A stretch of DNA of 64,000 bases from Paramacrobiotus metropolitanus. Its lineage: Eukaryota > Tardigrada > Eutardigrada > Parachela > Macrobiotidae. The stretch lies in assembly GCF_019649055.1 (NCBI RefSeq), contig NW_026570258.1:992001-1056000 (forward strand). Reading direction: 5' to 3'. Made by a program: the position numbers and the translations under genes. Shown piece after piece: positions 39,392 to 51,185 of this stretch (its first letter is position 1; every line of letters starts with the position of its first letter). The notes below the pieces were generated by a model. That model saw only the letters and a program-made list of their open reading frames with translations, did not search any database and was not told where the DNA came from.

Positions 39392-39973
39392 ATGTCGTTC
39401 CATTTGAATATCGGATCCAGCGACCACTTCAACGATTTCCACCATCATGATTTCCACCACCATGATTTCCACCATCACAATGACTTCCACAACGATTTCG
39501 GCCACCACCACCACCACAATCACGAGGACTACCACAACTTCCAGAACGCCCTGATCGGCGCCTCCCTAATGGCCAGCCTCAACCGGCCGCCCCAGCAGGT
39601 CGTCTATCAGCCCATGATGATGTACCCCCCGGGCACCGTGCCCCTGGCGGTGGGCCCGGTGGCCGCCATGCCGCCCAGCAGTAAACGCAAACGCTCCAGC
39701 GCCAAATCCGCCCCGCCCCCGGCGGAGGATCCGGAGGAACCGGAGGACCCGCCGGAGGAGAGTCCCTCGGAGGAGGCGGCATCCGGGAAAATCACGGACC
39801 AGGATATTCCCGCGGAGGTAGATAAAGTCGGGCAACCGATGGTGACGAACTTTAAAGACAGCGGGCAGCCGAAGGGCAAGAAAAAGAAGAAACGGCAGTC
39901 GATGTTGGTGGAGAGCCGGGATAAGCGACGTTACAAGAATGAAAATAAATCCTGCTTTTCGTGCTGTTGTTGA
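39392..39973 (+). CDS. His-rich protein with basic cluster and Cys C-terminus (193 aa)
   Basis: Single exon with ATG at 39392 and strong GC bias unlike the AT-rich surroundings, which supports real coding. Residues about 10-50 are repeats of DFHHH and NDFHH ending in a His run, a likely metal-binding segment. Residues about 52-90 are hydrophobic and Met/Pro-rich. KRKRSS and KGKKKKKRQ could be nuclear-localisation or RNA-binding clusters, and an acidic Pro/Glu stretch (about 108-135) lies between them. The protein ends SCFSCCC, which could be palmitoylated or metal-bound. No family recognised. No signal peptide. Confidence 0.75.
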   Translation: MSFHLNIGSSDHFNDFHHHDFHHHDFHHHNDFHNDFGHHHHHNHEDYHNFQNALIGASLMASLNRPPQQVVYQPMMMYPPGTVPLAVGPVAAMPPSSKRKRSSAKSAPPPAEDPEEPEDPPEESPSEEAASGKITDQDIPAEVDKVGQPMVTNFKDSGQPKGKKKKKRQSMLVESRDKRRYKNENKSCFSCCC

Positions 39974-41854
39974 TAAAGGAGGAAAAGGTCACCGCTGACT
40001 AACAGCCGTAATAACAACGGAGGACCGGGATACATAGCAAGAACGGTGGATTTCTCAATATTGTGAGGTGATTTGATCGTGACCTTTACTAGCATGGAAG
40101 AGAATTTGAGAAACCTGGCGCAGTATTTTCAATGGCTTCGCGATCTTTGGAAACTGAATGTCGCGACTCGCAGTTTACAGTATGATGGCGCGAAAACAAA
40201 TCTGGTCGTGTTCCACATTATTACACCGTTGTTATAATTATTTGAGTGCTTAACTGTGAGTTTTGTATCCTAAAAGAATGCTGCTTTATGGTTATTTAGT
40301 GAAAGCGGTATTTGTCTGTGTGAAAATACGTGTTGTTATGCTATCCCAAGAGTATTTCTTGTACATGTTTTAGCAACTGAATTATGAGGAAACACACTGA
40401 TTTTTAACGATTGTGTGATAGTAGGTACTAGAAAACAGGGATTAGAATTACAGTACCATGTACATGTGTAAGATCAGACTGGGCAATACCGGAGGAATAC
40501 TAAATTAAAAATTATTTATTGTCAGCCAGCTATTTTTAACAACAGTCTTGTCTTTTTTGTTTCTCGAAGCGATTTATTTATATTTATGCCGGGTCCGGAA
40601 CAGAGCGACACGAGACAACAAATTAGCCAGTAAAACGAGACTGATCCAGCAGTGAATAAATAACAGTGTCTGGATGAATGTACCTCGTACTTACTTATTT
40701 TATGAAACACTTCCATTTAGTCTAAGGTTAATAAAGACAATAGCAAATGCGCAATACATATGCAGCATATGCAATACATAAGCATTATACGGTACCTACT
40801 GTATGAAACTGAGTTCTTTCCTTCGTTGAGAAATTAGCCAGTAAAACGAGACTGATCCAGCAGTGAATAAATAACAGTGTCTGGATGAATGTACCTCGTA
40901 CTTACTTATTTTATGAAACACTTCCATTTAATCTAAGGTTAATAAAGACAATAGCAAATGCGCAATACATATGCAGCATATGCAATACATAAGCATTATA
41001 CGGTACCTACTGTATGAAACTGAGTTCTTTGAGTTCTTTCCTTCGACCCAGTATTTCCCGAACTGAATGCAACTTATCCGACATTTCTCGAATCGCTTGA
41101 TCCTAATTTTGTTTTATCCGGATCTGCCAGATCACAGCAGGAAGTGTTTCCTCCACCGTGCAGTTAAAACACGTCGGAAATTTCAGCAAAAATAAGTCAG
41201 ACGTCCGCACTCTGGACTTGTAGATTCCCATTCCCAGGGCCTTTGAGAGAAAAGGATTACGGGTTTATCGTATATCACCGTGCCGCAATGGTCATTTACT
41301 TACTGTACTCAGCGTAGGGTTCGCGCCAGTCCATAATGCGAATCGATCAGTACAGCCAGGAGAAAAACGTTACACGGTGTTTGACCTCCAGAGAAGAAGG
41401 CCAACGAATTTAGATTAGACGTCTAACAGCGCAAATCCACCCGGAAACGCAGCCTATTTGCTAAATGCTTTAGATGCCCCTGGGAAACTCTTTAGGAAAC
41501 CCCCTGGGAAACTCTTTTGCTAAATTCTTTAGACGCCCCGCACCGTTTCCTGCTTTTATCCTCTGTGGCTTGCCATTTATTGACAGTGTCAATAAACGAT
41601 GAAGTAATCGATCTCCATAAGTGCTGATGCCCGGGCGACGAGGGCAGGCTGCGGCCACCAATTCTTTGGGTCGAAATGGTCACCAGATCGCCATAATCTC
41701 TGTGGCGAACGCCATTCCCGGGCGGTAATGAGAAAAGCCAATACATACCGTGACATTGTCTCTCGACCTTAACGAGCCATCAGAATAAGGCAACACGGGA
41801 ATTTTGGCACTTGCGTGTGCGTTCTACGCAGGTAATGAAGCAATGGCAAGTCGC
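39974..41854. other. intergenic, contains a 211-bp tandem duplication
   Basis: No gene recognised in about 1.9 kb. Open frames at 41470-41746 are short and lack coding character. Confidence 0.4.
40621..41048. repeat. tandem duplication, period about 211 bp
   Basis: Sequence starting AATTAGCCAGTAAAACGAG at 40621 recurs at 40832 with very few differences (TTTAGTCTAAG versus TTTAATCTAAG), ending in GAGTTCTTTCCTTCG in both. Near-identity indicates a recent duplication. Each unit also holds an ATATGCAGCATATGCA palindrome. Confidence 0.9.
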
Positions 41855-42355
41855 TCATAAAATCCTCCACAAGCGTAGCATAAACACACCAGCTGCACCG
41901 ATAATTATATTGCTAAATTTGACCTTTTCCGCCTTGCTTGCATTCTCCTCGGTGCTGATGCCATCCTCGCTCTCGGTCGAACTGCTTGCAGTAGTGGAAC
42001 GCGGAACTCGTTCTGGGCGACCCTTTGACAAATTGTACAGGGACCATTCATCTGGTATTCGGCTGATCTGGTTGCAATTGTCGGTATTGCACACACATGA
42101 ATAAATATTTCTGACTTGATTGCTCGGTATTATACACACCGGAGGTACTAGGGCCACCATCAGTGATCCGCAATCGAAGATGGAGTAGATTATGCCCCGT
42201 ATATCAAATGTCACTCCGCACAGAGATTTCTCGCCGCTGCATATTTTCGTGCTGCACTTTATGCTGTCACCAAAATTACAGTTTGTAGCGCAGCGCAATG
42301 AGAAGGCAGCAGACGAAAACACCAATGCAAGAAGTGGAGAGATGCGAGAGATCAT
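41855..42355 (-). CDS. Ly6/three-finger GPI-anchored protein, divergent member (166 aa)
   Basis: ATG at 42355 starts a signal peptide (MISRISPLLALVFSSAAFSL). The mature part has the spaced Cys pattern of Ly6/uPAR domains, beginning RCATNC and closing with CVCNTDNCNQ, the CxxxxCN signature. A Ser/Thr/Glu-rich stem and a hydrophobic C-terminus (IIIGAAGVFMLRLW) suggest a GPI anchor at the cell surface. It is the most divergent of the six same-strand genes. Ligand unknown. Single exon by eye. Confidence 0.78.
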   Translation of the reverse strand: MISRISPLLALVFSSAAFSLRCATNCNFGDSIKCSTKICSGEKSLCGVTFDIRGIIYSIFDCGSLMVALVPPVCIIPSNQVRNIYSCVCNTDNCNQISRIPDEWSLYNLSKGRPERVPRSTTASSSTESEDGISTEENASKAEKVKFSNIIIGAAGVFMLRLWRIL

Positions 42356-43827
42356 CGTACTCGTATATGCGCAGTCACTTTGTAACTGAGGGAAATGGAC
42401 ATGTACAATAAATGCATTATTGTATTGTTTGTCTCCGGATCGTAAGTCCCGTAGACTTTTATTTCAGATCTGCAGGTCCTCTCCCTGAATTTCTGCAATC
42501 CTGGAAGAGCATATTTTTCAAAAAATTCTTGAAGTATGCTCTTGCCTGCACGGTGAAAGTTGGTTCGAAAAAACTAACATTTTGCAAGTGTGCAGATGAC
42601 ATTCCAGATGTCTTCCCAAAATATCTAAGTACTAAAGTAAATAACTTAAAGCATTTTTAGGCAATCAATATGGATGTTGCTAACCAATCAATTTATGTTG
42701 CAATCATTATGAATATATTAAAAATTCTCAACAACAACAACAACAAATTATGGATGGTAAGGGCCTGAGCTGGTCTACATAAGGAGAGAAAAACTGACGA
42801 ATGCTGCAGCCGTTTTCACTAGAAAACATACTGCCCGATTTAAACTACAAAAAGCAGCGACGCATTAATGGTTTCAGCTCCTGGACCGGGCTGGACGTAT
42901 AGGGAAACTATTTCCGGCACCCCCACGGTTTTTGCAAAACCTTTGGGTCGTTTATTTAAGCAGTCGAGTGATTCATTACTATACCTGTGATGCATGGCAA
43001 CGGGTGCCATTGCAATGTCCTGTTATATAATTATGTGGTGTTTGTGTATTTAGTTGATTAATTATTAAAGAGCACGACGCTCCACGTCGTGACAATACCG
43101 TAAATCGTAATGATACTAATGATACTGATAAATCGCAATGATTGTGAAACAGTGCTGTGGGTGAGTGTTTATTTTTTTTTATTTAAAGAAAGATACTCGT
43201 ATTACCAGTCGATCAAGCAAGACAGAGAAGCATGTTGACAAACTAGACAAAGACGGCAACCCAATTGGACGATATGAAAGGTCATCATGCGCACCACAAA
43301 GCCTTTCGTGTACATACTGCGTAGTAATACTATATGTACCCAAATGGATGAACAGCACTGGGCACAGAGACTGCTCGTCGTCGCACATTGTCGGTTCTCT
43401 TGTCGAATGTCGATAATGCGGAGTTCTGCGTGAAACGGCCATCGTAAAACTCACCGTAAAACGATAGCATATCCCCAAACTGTTACGTTTCCGGACACTT
43501 TCCGTTCTTACAGAATTACATTCATACGCTACTACTATTTACGATTGAAGACGTGCATCTAATATTTCACTTTTCATTTCAATTAAACCAGAAGTACCAA
43601 TTATTACATATATAGTAGATATTATTGATTTACATAGTGTTTACAAAATGCTGTACGCACTATCATAAAAATATTGTCGACCCAAAAACGCAATGAAATC
43701 CGTTACTTTCTTAAACTGCGATCGCTGATTTAGGAGCATAGTTATTTAGTACTGGCAGTTGTTCTGGGAATACGAAACGAAGGTATGTGATATCAGCGTA
43801 AATTTTCGCTTGAAATACAACGTAATT
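42356..43827. other. intergenic, no gene recognised
   Basis: Short plus-strand open frames at 42412-42660 and 43165-43416 lack recognisable domains; neither is called. Confidence 0.4.
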
Positions 43828-44436
43828 TTAAAGCTGGTGCAGGAAGATGACAGACAGCAAAATCCCGAACCCAGTTGCATAATAGTCCCGTGCATGAATT
43901 CCCTGCACTGCGGCGCGTGCGGCGGCCACGGTGGAAGCAGCACCAGCGGCGGCAGCATCGGCGGCACCGGGCGTGTCGGGCTCGGCGGACGTAGCGGGCT
44001 GGTTGGAACCGGACGCGGCGGATGTGGTGGCACCGGTGCCCGCGACTCCAAAATATACGACATTAACAGTTAGAGTACCAGTAAGCGCGGGAAACGTCGG
44101 AGGAGCAGGATACTTGTCCACTTTGTTGCATAAATCTGCTTTGCAAACACAGGATGCAGCTGCCGTACATCCGGTAACATCGGTGTCCACCTTGGTGCAA
44201 CCGCCATACAGGAAAACTTTTGTGCTCATATCGTATTTCATGCCACAATACGTATGCGATGTTAATTCGGGCATATTTGCAGGCGGACAGGAAACTGTAG
44301 TATTGCAAGTGCCAGTTTCACCCGCGTTTGTTGAACTGCAGGAGGCACAGGTCAATGATAGGACCGGAGCAGGCCGTAGCAGGCTCACAAGCAGGATGGC
44401 TATGGCGATAAGACCGTGACTGGAAATTGGTTTCAT
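43828..44436 (-). CDS. Ly6/three-finger GPI-anchored protein, member A (202 aa)
   Basis: The chosen ATG (44436) begins MKPISSHGLIAIAILLVSLL, a clean signal peptide shared with the paralogues; the open frame upstream is not conserved. The domain starts LTCASCSSTNAGETGTC and closes with CVCKADLCNK, giving about ten Cys as in three-finger folds. An Ala/Ser/Thr-rich stem (about residues 130-185) and a hydrophobic tail (FGILLSVIFLHQL) point to GPI anchoring. The stem is longer than in its relatives. Extracellular, ligand unknown. Confidence 0.82.
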   Translation of the reverse strand: MKPISSHGLIAIAILLVSLLRPAPVLSLTCASCSSTNAGETGTCNTTVSCPPANMPELTSHTYCGMKYDMSTKVFLYGGCTKVDTDVTGCTAAASCVCKADLCNKVDKYPAPPTFPALTGTLTVNVVYFGVAGTGATTSAASGSNQPATSAEPDTPGAADAAAAGAASTVAAARAAVQGIHARDYYATGFGILLSVIFLHQL

Positions 44437-45771
44437 CTCGCTGAGAACTTTTGTCAAGGACTTTGCTGTGCTGACTAAGCAAGTATGACGCAAATATGCC
44501 AACCACCTGAATGGATTCCAGTCTTGGCAGCGGAAGTGAGAAATACGCAGATTGACGGCCGAAGCGTAGTAGTACAGCGAAACTCTATTCGAATGTAGAG
44601 TTTTCATAAAAAAATTCTTTGGCTGCATTAGCTTATGACATGTATAGCATTGCGTACTTACTGTACTTGATTTCTCAGATTTATCACAGGCACAGAATCT
44701 ATGTTGCTAAGCTAAGTTGAGTAGGTGTCTACTCAACTTCGGCTGTATGTAAAAGGTGTTTCTTATAAGTTTGACGAGTACTAGTACTTAATTGCGCTAG
44801 CTCGTATCAGAATGCTTCGTGTCACGCACGACCTTATCTTCCTTAACAGGAGTTGATTATTACGACCCCTTATTACACAAAGTGGTACTTGTAAGTTGTT
44901 GCGTAATGCTGCACGTCATAATATGACATGCAGTGTCAAAGAAAAAATCTTTGTTTCAACCGGCCTCCCCCTGTCCTTTGGAGAAAACAAGCCATGGCCA
45001 GATATTACGCATTAAATTCACTAGTAAATAACCTTCGTCCAAGCCGTCTAGGTTAGCGCGAATAAGCAAAACTAACCAGGCACATTTTCCGTGTGTAAAT
45101 TCAAGAAATCCATCTTTTGTAAAACGATAGTATACTATTTTAGTAAGTTTAAAAAAATATTTCATCTGCCATGGTTAGTGAGGCGTGGCCGCACAAAAAT
45201 TAAATGAGTGCCGTTCATAGCACTGCATTCTGCCACACATATACAGATACTGCAGTCTGTAATACAGTGCAGCACTATCGCTTCTCTGGAACTTTTGTTA
45301 TTTTGCTTGCATTGTGCCCTTAAGCCGTTTCATTAAAATAAAAACTCCGATAACCACTATACGTATTTCTGAAAAAATTAAATACCGTCAGCACGATAAG
45401 TCTACGGGTCTTCGAGAATGTCAAAACAACACAATTAAGAAATATGTGATGATTGTACTGGAAATTACTGCACAGAGTAGTAATCTAAAACGCGAGCCTG
45501 GACCACAAGAAACGCGGACGCGAAGCCGAACCTGGGCTGTTTTTTGTACAATAACAGGATAATGTGTGTAATCGGTATATTATTATACTGATGCATACAA
45601 TCGATACGCTCTGCTGATTAAATACAAATAGTTGTAACAGGCTAACATCAAAATATTAAAAACTTAAAAGCAGCCTCTAATGTCCGAACTCGGAAGGCCT
45701 TAAGAAAGCATAACAGGGCATTTGTTTACTGTGAACGAAACTTGAAAAGCTGAGAAAACAGCTCCAAACTC
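44437..45771. other. intergenic between Ly6 members A and B
   Basis: No gene recognised. Confidence 0.4.
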
Positions 45772-46272
45772 TTACTTAAGAAAATTAAGGTGCCGGTACA
45801 GAAAGGTCACAGACACCATGAGACTGAATCCAGTCATATAACAACGTTGTGCGTGAATCCCCTCCGCCGCGCCGTCCGCGGCGTCCTTGCCGCCGTTTTG
45901 AGCGGAGGATGGGGTTATATATTCCACAGACATACGGCCATCGACAGCGGGAAAAGCAGGGTAAGTGTCTTCGGCGTTACACGAATCGGTCTGACAAGCG
46001 CAGTTTGGAGATATGCATCCGCTACCATCGAAGGTAGTTTTGGCGCAACCAGAAAACCGGAAGCTTTTTGAGCCGCTGTCATAAGCCATGCCACAGGATG
46101 TGTAGTCCGACTTGCCAGCAGGCGGGCAGGTAATTCTGGCGGGGCAGCTGGCAGTTTCGCCATTTTTTGTATGGCAGGCGGTACAAGTGAGTGACTGCAC
46201 CGGAGAAGGCCGTAACAAACTCACAAGCAGTATAGTTATGGCGATACGACCGTGGGTGGATTTCGTTTTCAT
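45772..46272 (-). CDS. Ly6/three-finger GPI-anchored protein, member B (166 aa)
   Basis: ATG at 46272 gives MKTKSTHGRIAITILLVSLL, the same signal peptide type as member A. The domain runs from LTCTACHTKNGETASC to CACQTDSCNAEDTYPA, with the conserved middle SCGMAYDSGSKSFRFSGCAK. The stem is short and the C-terminal hydrophobic part (GFSLMVSVTFLYRHL) resembles the GPI tail of its paralogues. Intact. Confidence 0.82.
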   Translation of the reverse strand: MKTKSTHGRIAITILLVSLLRPSPVQSLTCTACHTKNGETASCPARITCPPAGKSDYTSCGMAYDSGSKSFRFSGCAKTTFDGSGCISPNCACQTDSCNAEDTYPAFPAVDGRMSVEYITPSSAQNGGKDAADGAAEGIHAQRCYMTGFSLMVSVTFLYRHLNFLK

Positions 46273-47329
46273 CTCACTGAGATCTTTGGTCTTTTCTAGC
46301 CAGACGTTGTACAAGGTTAATTACAGGCTGCTTGTGGTAACTTTTGCCGGGACCCGCGTATCACAAAAGCCGGAATCGACAGATGTACAATTTGGTATCG
46401 ATCTGGGAGTAGCCCAAATAGTCAGTCAAAGCGTAGTACATAGTTCAACGAAAATTTATTCGCAAGCGATGCACTTCTGACAAGGAAATGCTCACTATAT
46501 TACGTAATAAAAGTAGGTAGAATAGTAATTTCAAAATCTCTTGCAGACACTGATAAGTTGCTAAGCACCGATCAAATTTTGTACAGCCAGGTAAGCAAAT
46601 GCATATAAGTAAGTATTTTAAAATCCACACTCCATGCGTAAGTATACGGTTATTACGATTCGGGAACACAACTGAGACAAGCATAGAATTCTGATTACTT
46701 ACACTAGTAACTATTTGTGCAAAAGTCAGTTACAGACTCACAGTTATTTTTAGCAAATTCACTGAGGAATGCATGCCTTTTCTGGCAAAATAATAGGTAA
46801 GCGGTAAAGGTACTACCTTTGTAGTACTCGCACGGTCGCACCACGTACGAATAATTGTTAACCATTTTAAATTTTATAATAACCTTAAATGGCAAAGGCT
46901 ATAAATACGAGTAACTACTTAATGCACATTACGAATCATATTTATTTTGTGATACTACACTGTACCGCAGGAATGTTTTTTTACTACTGTAGCAAAGGGC
47001 ACTCGCTTTTTGTGGGCACTGCATGACCGAAACGCAGTGCGATTGGATGATACTTAAAAACGCTCGATTGATGCTATTACAATTTACAAGTGTCCGCAAA
47101 CCGCTGTGCGTAAATATTTGTAGTGTTCTCAATAATAAGTGTAGATTTTTAGCCCCGATTATTTGTACAGATACATAGCTTTGAAATACACATACATAGC
47201 TCGATATATTTCGGTATTTTAGCACCGGAAGTCAGTATGTTCGTACACAATCACCGATGGCGTAAAACAGTAAAAGCATATTAACAGCAGAGCTTTCTCT
47301 GTAAATAACGCAAAATTAGTGCAAATTTT
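46273..47329. other. intergenic between Ly6 members B and C
   Basis: No gene recognised; GTAC-rich AT-rich sequence. Confidence 0.4.
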
Positions 47330-47935
47330 TTACTCAGGCAGTGCTGTGTAGTATGCACTCCGATGCAGGAAGGACACAGATACCATAATGCCAAATCCAG
47401 TAAAACAATGGTGTCGTGCATCCTTCTCCTCTGCTGCGGAACGCGCGATCGGTGTAGTGGGTGTGTCGGTTGCGAGGAGTGTATCAGATACAACGGATAG
47501 GTTCGTTGCGGCAGAGGCATTATTCACGGCAGGCGCGAAGGTCGCGCCAGTAGCGTTATTCGAGGCAGACGTGGCTAGATTGACGACATCAATTTGGCCA
47601 TTAACTGAGGGAAACGTCGGAGGTCCAGGAAGTGTATCCTGCGCATTACACGAATCGGTCCTACAAGCGCAGCTTGAAGACAAACATCCGCTGATGCCAC
47701 TGAAGGTCGCTCTGGCGCAGCCGGAAAATACGAAGTTGTATGAGCTGCTGTCATAAGTCATGCCACAGGATGTAAAGTCGGGTTTGTCTGCAGGCGGACA
47801 GGTAACTGTAGTCTTGCAGGTGGCAGTTTCACCCTTCGATGCACGACAGGAGGCACACGTTAGTGATAACACCGGAGCTGAACGTAACAGATTTATAAAG
47901 AGGATGGTTAAGACATTCCGACAGTGACGGGATAT
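47330..47935 (-). pseudogene. Ly6/three-finger gene, member C, start codon apparently lost
   Basis: The domain is intact (LTCASCRASKGETATC to CACRTDSCNAQDTLPG), followed by an Asn/Ala/Thr-rich stem with possible N-glycosylation sites and a hydrophobic tail. The signal peptide is also recognisable upstream (NVLTILFINLLRSAPVLS). At the position of the paralogues' ATG the codon is ATA (47933-47935), and I find no in-frame ATG in the nearest 90 bases upstream. Either it is a pseudogene or a separate 5' exon supplies the start. Confidence 0.6.
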
Positions 47936-49029
47936 TATTAACGCTAATGTCTCGAGAAACGCTAACGAGGAGTTGGGACATTGGCCAACCCAATGCTCAA
48001 CTGCAAGGTCTCAAGGTAGCTGCAGAACATGCTCGACCACCGGAAGGAATGCTTGCTGGTAAAGAATGCGGATTTAGGGTATGCAGAATGCGCCTGGTGC
48101 GCGCTCGCTCCAGGAACCCTGATTCGTGGCCAGGGTGTATATGAGAATGCGAATGCTTGCTGCGTTTCCTTCCGGTGCGGTTCCGTGCGTACCGTGGCGG
48201 GAGAGAGCAGTGAGATGGGTTGTGCCTTTAATCAATATACCAGTTGCTAAAGGGTGGGATGGTGGGTAAAGAAAACACACCAAAGGTCACTCGCAAATAT
48301 TGCAGGTGGAAAACAGAAAAGAAATTTATCGCACAGAGTCTTCAGCAACAAGAAAAGAAAATACAAATTCAGACGCAACAAAAATGACATTCGAATGCAA
48401 CTCTGCTATAAAGAGCGATATGTGCACAGCCCCCGATGAACAAAGGCAAAATGGCGTCCGACAAGAGGTCAGCCAATCAGTTGCTTTGGTAATGACGTTG
48501 CGGATATTTCGGGAACTTTCTAGAGGGCTAGCGTTTCTCTCAACTGCGTTAACCTAAGTTAGCGATATAATCGCTAACTTCTATTCTCATTTTACCGAGA
48601 ACTGTTGCCTTTCCTTGCCAGAAACTTTACAGCGTTGGCAGATGGCTGGGAAAGCGATGAAAAACCCATGCTTGGCAAAGGCCGGTAACGATTGACTTTC
48701 AGTTTGGCATCGGAACTAAGCGTTGCGCATTTTGTCAGCTAGAAAATAGTAGTACAGTGAAAAGCAGTTCATAAATCGTGCAGTTTGTATTAAACTATTC
48801 GACTGCACTGAAGTACAAGTACGCAGGTTTGGATATCTAAATTTCTCAGATTTCTCGCAGGCGCAGATATAAGTACAGTGCGTTGCTAAGTCTTCGTGGA
48901 TTAGTTCCGTAAAATTTAATCAAAACCACTGCTAGTACGTACTTATGCAGCAAACAGTTTTTTTGGCAACGAATTCCGCAAATCCTTGTTGTCTGGCCAG
49001 GTTGCTACATTTAACTTGAACGAATATTA
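47936..49029. other. intergenic between Ly6 members C and D
   Basis: No gene recognised. An inverted repeat CTAACTTCTATT/TTAGCGATATAATCGCTAAC lies near 48555-48585. Confidence 0.35.
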
Positions 49030-49537
49030 TTATGGTAAATACCGGTGCAGGAAGGTCAAAGATACCGTGAAACCGAATAGAACTAAAATTTTATAGTGGC
49101 CCGCGTGAATTTCATCCGCACCAGCGCGTGCGGCTGGTGTGGAGGACGCAGAGAGCGTTGTGGTGGGAGGAGCTCCGTCTCCATATACCACATTAACTTG
49201 TCCGGACGCTTTGGGAAAGTCCGCAGGAAGGGTGTCCTTTGCGTTACACGAATCGGTCTTACAAGCGCAGGATGACGACAGACATCCGCTACCATCAAAA
49301 GTCGATTTCGCGCACCCGGAAAACGCGAACGTTTTTGAGGTTGCGTCATAGCTCATGCCGCATGATGTAAAGTCGGGCTTGGCTGCAGACGGGCAGGTAA
49401 CAGTGGCTTCACAGGCGCCGGTCTCGCCCTTCGATGCACTGCAGGAGGCACACGTCAGTGATAGCACAGGAGCTGGCAGCAGCAGACTCAAACAGGATTG
49501 TTGTGGCAGTGAGGCCGTGGTTGGATATCGTTTTCAT
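49030..49537 (-). pseudogene. Ly6/three-finger gene, member D, frameshifted signal peptide
   Basis: ATG at 49537 begins the expected signal peptide (MKTISNHGLTATTIL), but then the frame leaves the one used by the domain. Compared with member A, about two bases are missing near 49493-49500. The domain itself (LTCASCSASKGETGAC to CACKTDSCNAKDTLPA) and the hydrophobic tail (VLFGFTVSLTFLHRYL) are open. It is closest to member E. A pseudogene is most likely unless the assembly is wrong here. Confidence 0.6.
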
Positions 49538-50732
49538 TGCGCAGAGACTTCCTCGGGAGGAGCTGTACAGTGGTGATTAACGATTCTGTGCGCTAACCCG
49601 TGTTGAGAATCTGAGTAAAGTTAGACAGACTAAAATTGCAGTGAAACTGAATTTTATTTAGAATATAATTAAGTAGTACAGCGAAAGCCTAGTCACAAGT
49701 TATGCACTTCTAATAAGCCGTTTTTTGGCAGAGTTAAAGTACAATAACATTATATAATGCGCACATTTCCTTACTGTAAGACGTAAGTAACTTCTCGGAT
49801 TTGTCGCAGACAAAGTAGACTTCAGAACATTGCGAGATTTAACGAAGACTCTTAACGTTGCTAAGATTATCCCGCTGTACAGCAAAAGCCTATTAAAATT
49901 AATGTTCATTCAAACAAGTGTATGTTTATTCAACCTATTGTACTATGTACTTTTTGCATGTACGTATTTGTGCAAAGAGCGCCCGCCGAGGTATAATCCC
50001 AAGTTCCCAACAGATGGAAAAAGATCTGCCCTTCGGTTTTGTACGACTAAATGCTATCTGTATTAAAGTTACATAGTACGAGGGTAAGTCATTTCGTCGA
50101 TCGTCATCAAAACGAAAGTACACGATAGCGACCCGTCGTCAAGTCGGACCAGTCTGTTGCTAGACCGTCATTTGTCGAACCTACCGCATGGTCGACAGAG
50201 GTACACGCGTCGGTTTGTATAGGTTTCTGAGATTTCAGATTTCTTGGCGTTGTTATTTTACCATTTTTTGGGTTTTTTCTTATTTTACGGCATATCGACG
50301 GAGTGTTGGTCGATTCAAGTTACTGAGTGACTGTTAATCACCGTCGAGGTCGCATTCGTGACAGTCGACTTCGCGCGATTAACGTTGTGACGACTGGTGC
50401 TGCACATGTGGACTATGGTGTTGATGAGCCAGGCACTGCCGGGGTAAAACAGCATATTGCGCTGCTGATCGGGGTGTGGCTCGGCCGCCGCCGTGGATAT
50501 CCCTCGAGAAATTATTTCGAACAATTGTACAGTACTCACTGTTTACGCATGTTTGTTTAAAATGTAATTAATGTTTGCACTGAATGCCTAAAATTAAGAT
50601 ACTTTATCATAGGCCATAAAGCACAGTATGAGCTGTTTTTTTACAAAGATTTAAAAGTTTACGATAACACAGTTGCTTGTTTTGTGCGAATGTGGCAGAA
50701 AAGTCACGAAGAAGCGCAAATTTCGGCGCACG
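49538..50732. other. intergenic between Ly6 members D and E
   Basis: No gene recognised. Confidence 0.4.
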
Positions 50733-51185
50733 CTAATATGAATGACGGTGCAGGAGGATCACGGACAGCATGATACCCAATCCAGTTAAATAGTGCTGTG
50801 CGCGAATTTCCTCGCCCGCGGCGGTCCCGGCTCCGTACACCACGTTAACTTGCCCTGACGCTTTGGGAAAATCCGCAGGAAGGGTGTCCTTTGCGTTACA
50901 CGAATCGGTCTTACAAGCGCAGGATGACGACAGGCATCCGCTGCCATCAAAAGTCGATTTCGCGCACCCGGAAAACGCGAACTTTTTTGAGGTTGCGTCA
51001 TAGTTCATGCCACAGGATGTAAAGTCGGGCTTGGCTGTAGACGGACAAGTAACTGTAGTTTTGCAGTCGCCAGTGTCGCCCTTCGATGCACTGCAGGAGG
51101 CACACGTCAGTGATAGCACAGGGGCTGGCCACACCAGGCTCACAAGCATGATGGTTATGGCAGTAAGGCCGTGAGTGGATATCAT
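50733..51185 (-). CDS. Ly6/three-finger GPI-anchored protein, member E (150 aa)
   Basis: ATG at 51185 gives the signal peptide MISTHGLTAITIMLVSLVW. The domain is nearly the same as member D (LTCASCSASKGDTGDC to CACKTDSCNAKDTLPADF, then KASGQVNVVYG), showing a recent duplication. A short stem and a hydrophobic tail (GLGIMLSVILLHRH) fit GPI anchoring. It is intact and is the last member on the right. Confidence 0.82.
   Translation of the reverse strand: MISTHGLTAITIMLVSLVWPAPVLSLTCASCSASKGDTGDCKTTVTCPSTAKPDFTSCGMNYDATSKKFAFSGCAKSTFDGSGCLSSSCACKTDSCNAKDTLPADFPKASGQVNVVYGAGTAAGEEIRAQHYLTGLGIMLSVILLHRHSY

Noticed and set aside
39566-39879. Minus-strand open frames opposite the His-rich gene
   Set aside because: They arise from the GC-rich codon bias of the plus-strand gene; composition is Pro/Gly/Arg-rich without domain character.
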